The position numbers and the translations under genes are program-made. From assembly GCA_026225945.1 (NCBI GenBank), contig JAMJFZ010001089.1, forward strand, positions 6,782,501 to 6,846,500: a DNA stretch of 64,000 nt, written 5' to 3'. Of the stretch, positions 36,801 to 51,400 are shown piece by piece. The notes below the pieces were generated by a model that was given only the letters and a program-made list of their open reading frames with translations, had not been told where the DNA came from and ran no database searches. Positions within the stretch are counted from its first letter, which is position 1, and each line of letters begins with the position of its first letter. Source of the stretch: Cricetomys ansorgei (Eukaryota; Chordata; Mammalia; Rodentia; Nesomyidae).

Positions 36801-39800
36801 TATAGTTACACCTTTCAACTGTTCTTTCCTCCTCTGGGGACAGAGGCCAGGCTTGGAGCTCCCTTTGGAGCTGAAATCGCTGGGGTGAGAAGGGCTTTGG
36901 AAGGTCACATGGCTCTGTCTATGGCCTCTAGCCAGGATCCCTGTTTTGGGGAAAGTAAGTAGGAAAGCTGTTCACCATTTCTTAGAGAATTCTTCCTATT
37001 AGACAGAATGCGGATCATGTGCCCTTGAGATGTGTTTTGTTAAAACACACATTTTGTATAATAGGTGATTATAAAATGCAGACATTGTTAAAGAATCCAC
37101 AAGTAAATCTTTCTTCCCCAGCCCCTTTAAGAAAAAAAAAGAAGATCCGGGGGCTGGAGACATGAGGTGGCTCATTAGTTCTTGTAGAAGACTGGAGATT
37201 TGGTTCCCAGCACCCACACGGCAGCTTACAACTGTCCTTAACTCCAGTTCCAGGAGATCCAACTCCTTCTTCTGGCTTCCTTGGGCACCAGGCACACACG
37301 TGGTGCACATACATACATGCAGGCAAAACACTCATACACATAAAATAAAAATAATAAATCTTAAAAAAAAAACAGATGTAGTTAGAAAAAAAAAGATGCT
37401 AGCATCACGTAAGTAAATATTACCTAGCTTCCATAGATTTGTAAATTCACCTATATTTTGTGTCCATAGAATCACAAGCTCTTTCTGGTACCCAACTTCA
37501 TCTTTCCCCTTGTCATCTGGAGATATTTTCTTTCTTTTTTTTAAAAATAAATTATTTTATGTGCATTGGTGTGAAGGTGTCATATCTCCTGGAACTGGAG
37601 TTACACACAGTTGTGAGCTATCATGTGGGTGCTGGGAATTGAACCCGGGTCCTCTGGAAGAACAGCCAGTGCTCTTAACTGCTGAGCCATCTCTCCAGCC
37701 CCGTAGAGAAATTTTCTTATTCTATAAAATTAGTCTATTCTTAATGACAAGGAGCTATTGAAGAAACCACTGGAATTTTCTGACAGATGAAAGAGGAAAT
37801 CCCTCCCTTTTGGAGGACACAAAAACATCATTGTGGGTTTGGCTGTTGCCCTCAAAGCCCAGCGTCATTACCCTCCCAGCACACACCCATCTGACTTTGT
37901 ATTGTATTGTTTCCCTCACTGCACTGTAAGGCCTCTGTTTAGTCTCCAATTCAGCACTGTATCACTAGTCTCAGAAACACACAAGATGTTCAATACTCAT
38001 CGTTTAGTGAATGCATTTCTATTCATCTCAAATTGTTATGGGTTGAGACTCTAACAGGTGGTGCAGCCTAGCCACGTGGTTTGGGTATGGTCAGAATATA
38101 ACACCCCCCCCCCCGAAGAATCTGCTGTCATTAAAGGCTCGGTCTCCAGGATGGGAGGTAGATGAACCTCTGAGAGATGAGGGCTGAGGTCACTGGGGGA
38201 GTGCCCCCGGAAGAGATGCGACAACAGCTCGAATAGCCTGAGCTGATGCCAGAGCCAGGCCTTGGAACAACCAAAACGCTGAGATTGATAAATGACGCTC
38301 TCTCTTTATGGAGTTAGCTGTCTCGCGTATTTACTTATAGTGATGAAAATCTGATTTAAAAAACACAAACTTGAAAAACATTTTTTCCTAAATATCCCTA
38401 ATATTCACTTTCTACCTTGGACATTATTACAAGAATTACTTCAAGGAAATGCTGATGGGTTCATTCTAAAGTTACTAATATCTACGTATTTTTAATAAGT
38501 CAAGCTTTAAGCCCCAAACTCTAAAGAATGAGTTGGTAGACAGAATGCACTTCCATCCGTTTTACTTCTACTTTTGATCGATTGGTTCTCTGTCCGGTCA
38601 GACTGAATTTAGCTCTCGGCCCATGGAGAAGAATCCACACTGCGTTGCTGTGCTTGAGTAACAACTGGGGCCACGCTACTCAAGGAAGACTACAAACCAT
38701 TTACACACAGAATCCAGGTCTAGCAGACCCACCACACAAATGAGGAGATACAATCGTATGCTCAAGTCTGATCCAGAATGACACCCCATCAATAACAGCT
38801 GTCAGTCAAAAGTACTTGGCGTACGGGAGTTCAAGAAAGTTTTGGTGCTGGATGTGATATCACATATTTATAATCCTGGCACCCGGGACACTGAGGCAAG
38901 AGAACCAAGTTCAAGGCCAGCCTGGGAAGTACATAGTGAGACTCTGTCTCAAAAAAATTTTTTTTGATGCAATAATGATGTCTGGGGGTAAGTCATTCAA
39001 TATGTTCGCTTTTGGGCAATTTCTAATTATTACTTGGGGATTGCTTCTATTATTCTAAATACAATGAATGGCATAAAAGAATGAACAAAATTCTAGTTAA
39101 TCACTTACCTTTTTGCCTAGATGGGGCCCATTAGTACTTCCGATGTTTCTCTGAATGGATGCTGATGGTGGCACTTGATAAACATCGTGTTCTGGGGTGC
39201 CATGGCCAGTGGGTACTTGGTAAATTCCCTGATTCTGGTAGGAGGGTGGCACTTGGTAGACAGTATCGCGAGATGCTGCCTGTGAATTTGGAACTTGATA
39301 GAGTTTCTGTTGGCCATAGGTCTGATGCATAGGTCCAGGAGTAGGCTGCTCATGGCTGGAGGAGGGCTCTTGCACTGGACCAATCAGAAGTTTCACCCGG
39401 TTGCCGGGAACAATGCCTTGGCGACCGTGTAGGGAACACAGCCACCATCCCTCTAGTCCTCCTGTGTTCTGCTCTATGACAGTTAAGATGTCTCCCTTGC
39501 GGAAGGCCAGCTCCTCAGCGCACTCGGGGACATTGTCGTATAAGGCCCTCGCCATAAGATTCTAGGAAGGGAAGAAGAGAGAAACATTGTTAGAAACGTG
39601 CTAGGTCTGTCTCTTTAGCACTTACGTAGCCCATGCTTTTAGAGACAGGCACAGTTCCTGGAAAAAAAGTGAAGAAATATGAACAATAGCCTGTAAGAAG
39701 GAAAGCAGATGGTTCAGACAAAAGACAGACACAGCCACGCTGTGTCTGCCACCAGTGACATCAGACTGACTCCTCAGAAAAGCTCAAAACCCCAGAAGAG

Positions 39801-42800
39801 ATCTTCTTCCCTCCAGTGGGGGCGTGCTCCGCCAAGGAGCTGGGCTAGCGTCGCTGAAGAGTTAGGAAGGGGTCACCGTGCGAAGCATTTTTCGAGCTTT
39901 TTCAAAGTGAGCTGAGCGGGGTAGAGCGTTCCAAGCTGATCATGCGCCACGGCGGACTGCTCCCAATGCTTTCATATATTGAAGGCAAAAAAATAAGTCA
40001 AAGAAAATCTGAAATGACACATAACTACAAACAGAAATTTTATTCGGCTCTGAAATGTAAATAGAAGTACACGTAATTGTGTCTTGGCAGGGTTTACTAT
40101 ATCGTTTATGATTAAGGAGTCCCTCGGATGCAGGGAGAATCTACAAGCAGAAGCATAGGTTTGTAGTATGATAGTGAGGCAGGGACACAGTGTGATCGTA
40201 GTCTGTCTCTCCAGATCTGACATGGAGAGGTATCAGGAATCACACATACGTTTGGTCTCTCGCACATATCTCTCTGAGGACCCTCCTTCTCCCTGCCATG
40301 TAGCTACTACCTACTTCTTAAATCTCACCCATTCACATCTGAAAGGCTGTGCCTTCCTTTCATGGGCCCAGAACACTCTCTGTCTTTGTATGAAGGGCCG
40401 TCTGGCACATTCAGTCCTCAGCAGACAGCTAAAGTAGGCATTGAGCAGAGAGAGGGGGGGGGCAGGCAGTCTGTGCTGACATTCCTGGAAGGCTTTCAAA
40501 GACTCTGAAGAGTCCCAGCACACTGGCAGCCAGTCTCGCATGCCTGCTCCTTCCCAGAGAGCAGAGAAGCGGTGGAACGTAGGGAACCCGTTGCAGGCAT
40601 CGGAAAAACTAAATGTGACCCCTCTTGGATGTCATTGGAGCGTCTGCATGCACTTAGTGTCACGGGGGTGGGGGGTCGTTTGTGGAACAGAAGACTGCTG
40701 GTTGGCTGGGGCATGCTTGGGCCTCTGCTTCACACCGTAACATATTTGTGGACTTCGGGGCTGCTTTTCTTTGGACTCTTTTCCTTGCTCCCCCCACCCC
40801 TGTTTTTCCTCTCCAGAAATGTGGACTTGATCTCTCAGCTTCATACTTTTCATTTCTTTAAAATGGACATGCGTTAATCATACCTCCCCCCACCAACCCC
40901 CACTCTGCCTGAAACCACAGGCCTCGAGTTGTGTGTGGATCTCTTCTTTGGATCGGCTGTGTGTGGGAGGGATCTGCCTCTGGTCAGGAGTTTGGAAGGT
41001 GTCCAGTTCCACTACTGTTAGGCAAGTGTTCTCTCTTTTTCTTTTCCTTTTTGAAGTGATATAAAAATTTATTTTATTTTCATTACATTTTTAATTATTT
41101 TAAAAACTTTTCATACACTATGTTTTGATCACACTTTTGCCCTCCCCAAGACCTCTTAGATCCGTCCCATCTTTCTGCCCAATTAATCTAATATTCTTTC
41201 TCTGTCTCACCCCCAAAATATACAAAAACAAAAAAAACCAAAAAAAACCAGAAGGACAAAACCACTAAACCATAACAACAAAAAAGCTCACACACATCAA
41301 AACAAAACAAAAACAAAACAAAAAAAAACAAACAAAAAACCACCACAAAAACCCATGAAGCAATGCTTTCAGTTTGTGTTAGTCAACTATTCTGGAGTCT
41401 TCTTTTTCTTTAAACATGGCATCTTGCTATACTGCCCAAGCAGGCTGCACTTAAGAAATCCTCCTGTCTCAGCCTCCTAAATTCTTGGAGCCAATCTTCT
41501 TTTAATGTAAATACATAATTTAAGGAAGAAAAATAGAGTGCTAAATATCCTCCCTTAGGGACCTCAGGATAGAGCTGAAATCACTCGAAGAGGTCTCTAA
41601 CCTCCTGAAGGAATTGATAAGGGCAGCTTGAGGGGAACTTGGAGGTTTTGTTTCAGGTGAGGATTTTAGTTAGCTGTATTCTAGGAAGTGCTGGGTTCCT
41701 TCTAACAGTGAAAACCTCACATAGGAAAATGATAAAATCAGGCCACATCCTGCCTGGTTTGTAGAGCCATTAAAGAATGCTAAGTGTCAGGATGCTGAGA
41801 TCTCTGTTTCTCTTTTCCCATCCTTTGGATGTTCTGTCACTGTAAGGAAGGGTCAAAGGTTTACAGAGGACAAGATTCTGGTTCTCCGTACCACATGATC
41901 TCAGGGAAAGGACTCTACCAGAAGTATACTTTTAGAGCCTGGTGGAAGCTGGTGGCTCGGGTCTGCCCTGTCCTCCTGGGCCCGTTCAATACCTGGGAAT
42001 GGGTGGGAAGGAAGCCCCTAGATGAAATCAGAAGTGATAGGATTGGGACAGTCCTGTAAGAACCGAGGATTGACAGCTGTGCCTTCATATTGGCTTCAAA
42101 GAAGGGAAAAAAGAGAAAGCAAACGGTAGACAGGCAAAGGGCTGCAGCCCAATCAGCCACCGTCAGCTGGGGGCATTCTCAACTGGGCAGCTTCCAAGTC
42201 CTGGGAGCCATGTGGTGCTGCTGAGTGCAGCAACCGGCCGCACCTGATTAGAGGCCCATGGGACTCCCCTTTCGAGTCTGCTGGATGAGCTTTGTCTTCT
42301 GTCCTGGTGGCCTGCTCACTGCACGGCAAGCGGCCACGCTCAAGCCTACACATGAGCCTAAGGGACGTTCCTAGGAGAACCCCGGAGCCTCCTCAGCCAT
42401 GCACAAGTGGGCACTGCCGGTGAATTCTCCTGCCCCATTGCCCACGACATCTCTCCAGTCTTCTTGTTGTGTACACAGAGAATGGGATTTAGAGAAAACC
42501 TGACCTGACCCAGCTACAGTGGACAAGGACCCCCCCACCCCATGTGCCCAGCTGACACCCATTCATACCCTGGCAGGAATCAGCCTTGGCTAAATAAGAC
42601 TGAGTTACTTGACTTCAGTGCAATCTAAAGCCAGCTGGTGCATACAGCTAGTCGCTCTCCTAAACAGCGCCTGATAGCCTCACACCCCTGTCAAGAGTTT
42701 GTGAACCTGCAGCTCTGTTTCGAAGACCAGGACATAGATCTTATGAGGTCAACTCATCGTTTCCTCAAGGGCCACACTTGAGTATCAGAACTATGCACAG

Positions 42801-45395
42801 AACTGGGGTTTCCTGGGTTGACTCTTCTCTCTCTGTGATGCTATCTTAGCCTTCCTATCAGTGCCCTGGCTGGGCTCCATTCTATTATACAACTTTTTGT
42901 ATAAAAATATTTTTTTTAATATCAAAAAGGTAACTTTTTTAAAACCCCATTTTATGGACTAAATGGACTCTTTGGGGGGGGAGGGGTTGCAGTCCCAAAT
43001 GTGTTACTAGGGTTTTCCCTTTGCATGGCCTATCCTCCTCATGCCAACGGTAAAGACAAGGTTGAGGCTGGGTACACTTGTGAGTTTGTCTCAAGAGTGA
43101 AATGGGTGAATTCGAGTAAATGTTTCAGCCTTCTGGAGAGACTGGGCAAGCCATTGTGGACTGTCATTTCATTTGCTGGGCGGCACTTGACTTCAGGGCT
43201 CCTATTCACTTCCCTCTTCTCAGTTTTCAATCAAGAAATAATTCTAGGGCTAGAGAGGTGGCTCAGTGGTTAAGAGCACTTGCCACTCTTCCAGGAGACT
43301 TGGGTTCAATTCCCAGCTCCCACATGGCATCTCACAACCACCTGTAACTCCAGTCCCAGGGGATCCGATGCCCTTTTTCAGCCTTCTGATAGCAGCAGGC
43401 ATGCAAGCAGTGCACAGGTATACATGCAGACAAAACATCCATTACACATGAAAATTAAAAGTAATTTAGAAAGTCTTGGGTAAGAGGTGTGGCTTCTCTG
43501 TGTTTACTTGGTGAGAAAGTAGTAGTCCAGCAAAAAAAGATAAAAGCCAGACTATAGGGCCCTCCTTCAAAGGACACTGACTCGTGAGAGGAGAGGGTCA
43601 ATCAAGAGTTAATTCCTGCTGCAGAAGTGGAGGGATTCTTTCCTTTATAGGGAAGGTGTGATTCCTCCCCACCCCCCCCCAGGCCCCAGAGTCAGAAGTT
43701 CTTATCTGAACATCTTAAGAAAACAGCAGAGAGGCCAGAAGTTGTCTATTGGAGATCTATTCTTTCACAACTCCCTAGTCCCATGGATATTTATCTTGAG
43801 GGGAGAGAAGGTCAACACAGAAACAAATCAAGGATAGATAAGAGAGATTGGTAATTCTATACCCAGCTGGATGCCAAGCTTGCCAGAGATTGGCAGTTAC
43901 AAAGGCAAGCCTGCTGTTGGGGTAGGGCACAGAACTTGAGAGCCCGCAAGATCTTCAAGGAATTACAGTCCAACTCTTCCACCTAACAGCTAAGAAGAAG
44001 GAGGTTCAAGAAGTTAATGATTTGCAAAGTCACCTGGTAAGAAGACCTTAGGACTTGGGTAAGAAGCCAGTCTTCTCATTTCTAGGCTCCTGGGAAGAGG
44101 GAAAATAGTCTAAGATGACACTTGTGCCCCTCCTTTTGGATACCAGACTATTGAGATAGTGGACCCTAAGAAATTGGAATTTCCCCAGGAACCTCATGCT
44201 GGAGGATGGGAAAGGTTTAGCCTGGTGCCAGTTGGAGGAGGAACCTGTCTCCCGGGTAGAGCTTTCACACAGTTCTGCCAAGTTGTCAGACCATCTTGCA
44301 GGAGGGACTGGAGGCAGATGAGAACAGAACCACACTTTAACCAAGGCAGTTTAGTTAGGCATACCCCTTGCCCTCTGTTGAAATTTAAATCTCATGCTAG
44401 TGTCTTAGAAGATAGGCTGAGGGCTCACTGGACCCTTTTATCTGTTCTTTTCTCCACTGTGGACATGTTGAATAAATATCCTTCCTCTGCTTTCTCCGAC
44501 TCCTTTTCCATTTCCAGACCATGAAATGCATACCCATTCTCTAATAAATTGAAGCGGCTTCTGGCCTCAGCATTCCTGGTTCTCTGCAGGGAGAGTGGAA
44601 TTGTTTTTCTTGAGAATTTAGCAAGAGAATTTCAGATGCAGTTGAGAAAGGAACATCCAAGCAGAAGGATAAACGTGTGTGCAGGTCACTCAGACCTGAC
44701 AGCCTGAGAAGAAGGGAGACAGACAGCAGGAAGGTGGCTGCCCCCTGTTTAAACAAGACAATGACACAGATGGGGAGCCTAACCCCGCCTGAATCTGGTG
44801 TGTTTGCAACTACTGAGCAAACAGGAAGACCAAGAGGAACTGACCATCCCAGCAACATGGAATACAATGGTCTCTTTAAAGAGCCTCCCCTCCCTTCTGC
44901 CTCTGGTAGGTGATAGAATGCAATTCACAGACTCCATTGGAAAGTTTGCTTCTGCTGTTCTGGGTTCTCAAGCTGTGGCTGAGGAGTGGGGAATTAAGAA
45001 AGCCAAACAAACCTGGCTATAAGGGAGAGCTATGGTCACACGACAACTTCTACCCTCTTCCCTCCACCCGCTCTATTTTCCCCACTGCTATCAAAATGTC
45101 AAGAAAGCTTATTACTTCTACTGCCAGGGAAATTATCTGCTTCTCCTAATATAGAGAGGTGTGACGTGTAATTTCCATGACCATTCATGCTGTTCTTTAA
45201 AGAGAAATGAGACACAATGGCTGGTGTGTCACTCACTGTGACCGATAGCGTCATCAATGGCTTGGCTTCCTCTTATTATTTCTACTTCATTCTATATTTA
45301 TGCAGGAGAACGTGCCAAAGCCACAGGGCTGCCTCATTCTTGATGATAAGACTTTTCTGTTCCCAGGTCTCTGGACTCTAGTAGGCACGCGTGCG

Positions 45396-45448
<53 letters not shown>

Positions 45449-48400
45449 ATGCACGCACACATAGGAATTCAGAGACCAGACCAGATCCAGAGAAACAGAC
45501 CCACTAGAGGAAATGGCCATCATCAAGGGATCAGTGTTTAAAGGAAGCTGCTGAGAGATGAACTTGGCTGAGGTCAGCCTTGGGACACACTGGTGAAGAG
45601 AAAGAAAGGCTCTCCTGCTTTTGTTTCTGCTGACAAAAGTCAGTTCTGGTCACAGAATAGTCCTACCATTTTGGCTACATCTCCCTCTTGCCTCTCATAG
45701 GCACCTTTGATGTGTGTGTGTGTGTGTGTGTGTGTGTTGGGATGGTATTCTCGTCTTTTTCCTAAGGAAAGCAGTCATAGTCTGAAAGCATGAATATTTA
45801 TAAGTATCAAGAGTTTGATTCTTGAAAGCTTGGCTCACACTTCTGTTCTTACACATGAAGATAGAATACTATCTTTTTTTCCTGAAACCTCTCGATCTTT
45901 TTAAGTAGCAGACATGATATATCTTTGGGTACAGGAGTTTGAAGATACAGTATATTGTGATATAAGAGTTTTCTGAATAATTGTTGTCCACTGTGCTGCT
46001 CACCTTTCCTAGGTGATTAGAAACAGCCCGCAGAAAGGCAATAGCTGACTCCCACTAGGTCTTTGGAATGCTGGTCAAGCTTCTGCCTGCTGGGGAGGCA
46101 TACTCTTAGCCAGTGGCCACATTTCTACCAATGATTTCTATTTTCTGGAAAGTACTTTTATTAAACTCTAAAGCTTTTGCGAATAACTTGGAACAGCTGT
46201 GAATCCTCATACCATTTACTTTGCCTCCAGCGCTGTGATCTAGAGTGATGATCAGATTCTGTTTTATGAGTTTCTTGCTGAGAGACGCTCTAATCATACG
46301 ATATTAAATACTAGGTTCCAACAGGTAATTCTTTGACAGGGCATACAAGGGGATGACATTACTGTTTCCTGTGTGTAGCTCTGTGTGTATGGTTGTCCAC
46401 AAGGCTCCCAGGTTTATGAATCTGTACACTGACCTCTTCCTACCTGATGAGTGGTCTGTAAGCAGTTCTTTTGATGGCTTATAAGCCAAACTGATGGTTA
46501 TCCTGGAAGGAGGGGAGGACATCTAACACTTCAAAGTTTAATATATGAATCCCAGAAAGAGATTCCAGGCTCACTAGATTTGTGCCACATGGTCTGGACA
46601 GCGTATCTAGGATATTGGGGAGTTTCTTATAATTTTGGCTCCACTTCTTCCTCGTCTCTGAATGGCTATCATAAATTCTCTTGTGTTATGAATTTGATGG
46701 AGGGGGCTGCCAAAATAGCTGGTGGGAGGGAGGAGGGAAAAAGCACTTGCTGAGGATGACTGGCAACCTCAATTCCATCTCTAGAAGCCACAGTGGAAGC
46801 AGAGTGCCAACTCCTGAAAGTTGTCCTCTGACCTCCACACACATACTCTACACATGTACACAAACAAAAGCTAGAATTAAAAAAATAATAACAAAAAGAT
46901 TAGAGAGCAGAAACAATCGTAGGCTGAGACCTGTTTCCCATGCAAACCTAGAGCAGAGTGGAAACCTTTGCTTTGTAACAAGAAACAATGCAGATGGCTG
47001 AGTCGGTAGATGGGCCAGTAGCTGTGTGACTTCAGAATGTCTTAATTCACACTGAAGATGAATTTGACTGGGGACGATATTAAGGATAAAGGAATTATTT
47101 TTTTTATAAGGATGGTAATTTTATTACTTTTCCACTCATACTCAAGTGGTACCAAGGCTCTTACAGAAGACGAACACGCATAAGATTCCTCTACATTTTC
47201 AACCTGGTCATCCGTAGCTTGACCAAAACTGACCAAAGTAGGTGTCTCTGTTTTACATCCCAAAGGTCATAGATTAGATGAACAGCAGAGCCAGAGATCA
47301 CAGCTGGTTATCTTCCCCCTCTAGAGTTCTCCCCGTACCACCAGGATGCTCCTCCCGAGATTGCTCCGCCTAAGAATTCAGCACTGTTGCTGTTATGCCT
47401 TGGGATTTATAAGCGTTTATCCGAAGTTGCCTGGTTTTGATGGTTTTCAATATAGCGTATTGGCAAAGGATCAAAAACACGGGACAAGCATGAACTCCTT
47501 TTAGGGTTCTGTCCCTAGATAAATCTGACAGGCGCCATATAATGATGAAGTCTTGACACCCACTCACCCAAAAGATAGGTTTTATTAACAATAAAGCAAC
47601 CTTTTGGATCTCAGCCAGCATTACAGTGCTGGCACTGGATCGTATCTGACTGCCTGTCTAGACAAATCCCCTAACTTCCAGGTACCAGGGGAACAGAAAT
47701 ACGAATTAAGTCAAACAGGAGTATTGAGATTCCAGTCCACTTGATTATAGTGAATATATTATATTTTGGAATATATCATATTCTAAAAAATGATTTCACT
47801 TCTCAAAAACCAGAATACACAAGCTGTCGCATCTATGAAGTGTTTGAAAGTATAAAAAGATCCTCTTATTTTTACATTCTTATGTAAAGACATATCTTCT
47901 TATATCAAAGTATGGGCCCAAGGTTATACTTAAATACATTAACTCAAAAACACCACCGCTGCCACCATCCTTGTCAGAACCTATTTGATGACACTGGTAT
48001 TCATTCTTTCATTCACTTTGCCGAGACTCTTTCCGAAGTTATTTGAAAGGGGTAGGGAGACAGCTCCTTTTGGTTTGCATATTGCTTGCTTTGCAAGCAT
48101 AAGGACGTGAGTTCAAGCCTCAGAAATCGTGAAGAAACGCTGGGCATAATGGTACCTACTTCTAATCCTGGTACTGAAGAAATGAAGAAGGTAGGTCCCT
48201 GGCATTTTCTGGCCCAGTCAGTTTGTCTATCTGGCGATCTCTAGGCTATGAGAGACCCTGACTCAAAAGAAATACGGTTGATGGATGATGCCTAAAGGAA
48301 CAGGACACCTGATGTTGGCTTCTAGCCACTACACACAGGCACACGCTCACATGAAAATGAAACCCTCCCTGCAGAGTCACCTGATCTGGATCTGTTGCCT

Positions 48401-51400
48401 TGCCGCTGTTATCTGCTTACCCGGTGAGCTCTTCAAGGAGTTTTAAAGCTTGGACCCGCACCCTTGGCTAAGAGGTGTGCATACTCATATACTGTCGGCA
48501 TTGCCACTGAGCAGTGACCACAAGGATGTTTGCAGCTATAGCGACTCAGTTTGTTATTGAGAACAAAATTGCTTTCTGTACTGCTAAGGTCTACACGCGT
48601 ACTCCAAGATTCTGTAGCTACTCAGAGAGGGATCCAGAAAGGCTTGGGAGGAGTGATTGTCTTAGAGAAGGTTTGGAGGTTTCGCACTCGGCCTGAGGGA
48701 GATCTTACACTTCTAAGCGTTTTGTGGTATTCCCATGCTCAAACAAGGGCTAATCCTATAGAAGGAAGTTAGTTTTGGGTTAGGATATATTACATTAAGC
48801 TCAACCCCAGTCGTGATTAAATTATGGCAAACACTTCCAGGAGCGGAATTTTGTGCTCCGTCACAGAAAACCAAGAAGGGCATTATTTTTAAGCAGAAGG
48901 AAGTGGGAAAAATAGACCGGTAGCTTAGAGTAGAAGAGATTTTTGTCCAGCCATTGTATAGTCAATGCTTGAAGACAGTCTTTGGTTGTCACAGTGTGTG
49001 CGTGTGTTACTGGAATCTAGACCTAGAATGCCGCTGGGTGCACAGACCAGCTACTGGCTGGAGCAGTGTTTCTCGACCTTCCTAACGCTGCAATCCTTTA
49101 GTACAGTCCCTCATGTTGTGATGACCCCCAACCATAAAATTATACTTGCTGCTACTTCATAACTGTAATTTTGCTACTGTTATGAATCATAATGTAAATA
49201 TCTGATATGCAGATGGTCTTAGGCAATCCCTGTGGAAGGGTTGTTCTACCCTCCAAAGGGTCAAGAGCCACAGCTTGAGAACTGCCTGACTAGAGAAAGG
49301 GCTGCTAAACTTAATTAGGAAAGCCTAATCTCCATCCTCGTGCTTAAGATCAACAACAACTGTCTCTGTTTCCTCATCTGCAAAGTCGGGATAATAAACA
49401 AGTTCTTCTTGGAAGTATTAGGAGAGCTCATGAAATTACATACGCAAAATGCTTTGATTCTTGCAGGGACAAGAGGCTCTGTGGGGTGGGAACGGTTACC
49501 TTTTGCACTGCGCTGAGCTTGGGGAATGGTGTCTTACCCCATATTCTTCCTCCCTGCAAAAGAAAAGCTCCTCCAGGAAAAGAACTCAGACCAGAAATGA
49601 TCTCATCGTGATTATACCTGCCACACCAAAAGCAGGTACAGCTCAGAGAAGGAAATTCTTTCCCTTCAGCCATGAACTATGCTACATCTGTAATTAAGAT
49701 CTTAATAAGCGGGGTGGGAGGACGGCTAGAGATGCTGCAGGCTATGGATGAGGCAAGGCGCGACCTTGCTAGGTTTAAAGCGAGAACAATTGAAATACAA
49801 TACCCCACTCAGGTGTTTCAAACAAGCCCGCATTTCAAAACGAGCTTGCTTTCATTTCCAAAAGTGCCTATCCCTGCATGAAGATATGAAAGAGTACCTT
49901 ATTATTTATGACTAAACATCACTTATGACTCTCTATGAAGAACCCAAGCCCAGGGCAGGTTTAAAAAACGCTTTTAAAAAAATGTTCTTCTATATGTTCC
50001 TGAAAAATGCTGCCCGAAGGGGAATGGGACAGTGCCTCGGACAGTTGATTGGTCTCTAGGACAGCTCACGTAGACCGTCTGTAGAGTGGCCGTGTGTTCC
50101 TGAACTTTCCACGACAGCCCCCGGTTTCAAATATCCTTCCCATCATCAGACCATAAATCCCATTTTTGGTTTGTGAAATGTGGATACATCCATGGAAATT
50201 ATAATATATATATCCCAAAACAAAGGATAGCTTTGCAAATATATTTCTTGCTAAAGGCTCTCTACCTTGATCAATTTAAGGATTCGAGAAAAAAATGGGT
50301 AGTGGTAAGAGTCTGTGATTGGGAAAATGAATGTCCTCTGATTGACAAAATGACCTTTAATAAGCGAATAGGATATGTTCTTGGGGCCTCTGCACCTCTG
50401 GGATATTGCCTAGGAATGTATCTCACAGTGCATGGGGTCGAGAAGAAAAGGCTCTTGGTCTTTCTGTTTTTCCTGTCCCCATGTCCCACTCAGGTTTTGC
50501 ATATCACACTGAGCTTGGCTTGGCATGGAGTGGGACTGAGACTCATAGCTGGACACTGAAGTTCTAGTCTAGGGAGCCGGGGCTTCAGAATTCTGCTGTC
50601 TGTGTTAGTCCCTGGGCCTCTTTCTTGCCAAGCTCTAAGCTGTGTTACGAGTGACCGGGAAAGGAACGGCAGTACCAATCGGCAGATGACCAATATTAAG
50701 GACGATGATCTCCAAGAAGACGGAGTGCATAAATCTGTGTCCGCCTTTCCCACTGTGATGGCTTTGTACGTTATTGCTAATTCTAGGAGGCTGTGGTCCT
50801 TGGTGAGTAGAGAAGCCAGGTCCATCTTTATCAGTAAGGAGCAGAGCCATGAGGACGGAGAAACAGACGAGTTTCAGCCAAACTGCCTACGGGCTGCTAA
50901 GCTAAGAGCACAACAAATCAACAGCTGCTACCTATGAGTTTACCACCAAAATCCAGGAGTCACCAAAGGACTTTTGCCTAAGAAAAAGGGAAGAGGACGA
51001 GTACACAGGGCACGTCACACTGCGGAAACACAACCACCTCCACAGAGAGGGAGGAGACCTGGCTCCGACTTGAGCGCTCAGAGCATTTTGATCGCTGCAG
51101 CTTTCCGCTGAGCCTCACAGATGAACCTCGTCCCTTCCCCGCTCCCCGTAAGAATAAATAAAGAATTAAAATTAATTTCAAAGGGAGCCATCAAGCATTT
51201 TTGTGGCTTGCAGAGCTTGCACTTTTACACACCCAAGATTGTTCCATCCTTATTTCTGGTGAGCACAAACGTCAGCATTTCCAAGAAGGAACTTTTTTTT
51301 TTAAAAAAACATTTTACACTTATTACCTTGACGTATTAGAAATATCAGGAGGAATTCAAATTTGCAACACCACTATCTGTCAAGAAACCTGACACCTTTC

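Larger units (their letters stand above)
18780..39108 (-). other. NEDD9: NEDD9 intron 2 (20.3 kb)
   Basis: Donor GTAAGT after 39109 and acceptor CCCACAG before 18779. It carries many SINEs in both orientations, two URR1-like hAT elements, AC microsatellites and a polypurine tract at 35632-36053. Long stretches without recognised repeats include 20540-22440, 23580-25420, 25660-27090, 28380-31130, 31170-32740 and 36060-37130. These show no splice-linked coding exon I could support. They may hold intronic enhancers, but sequence alone does not demonstrate this. Confidence 0.9.
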
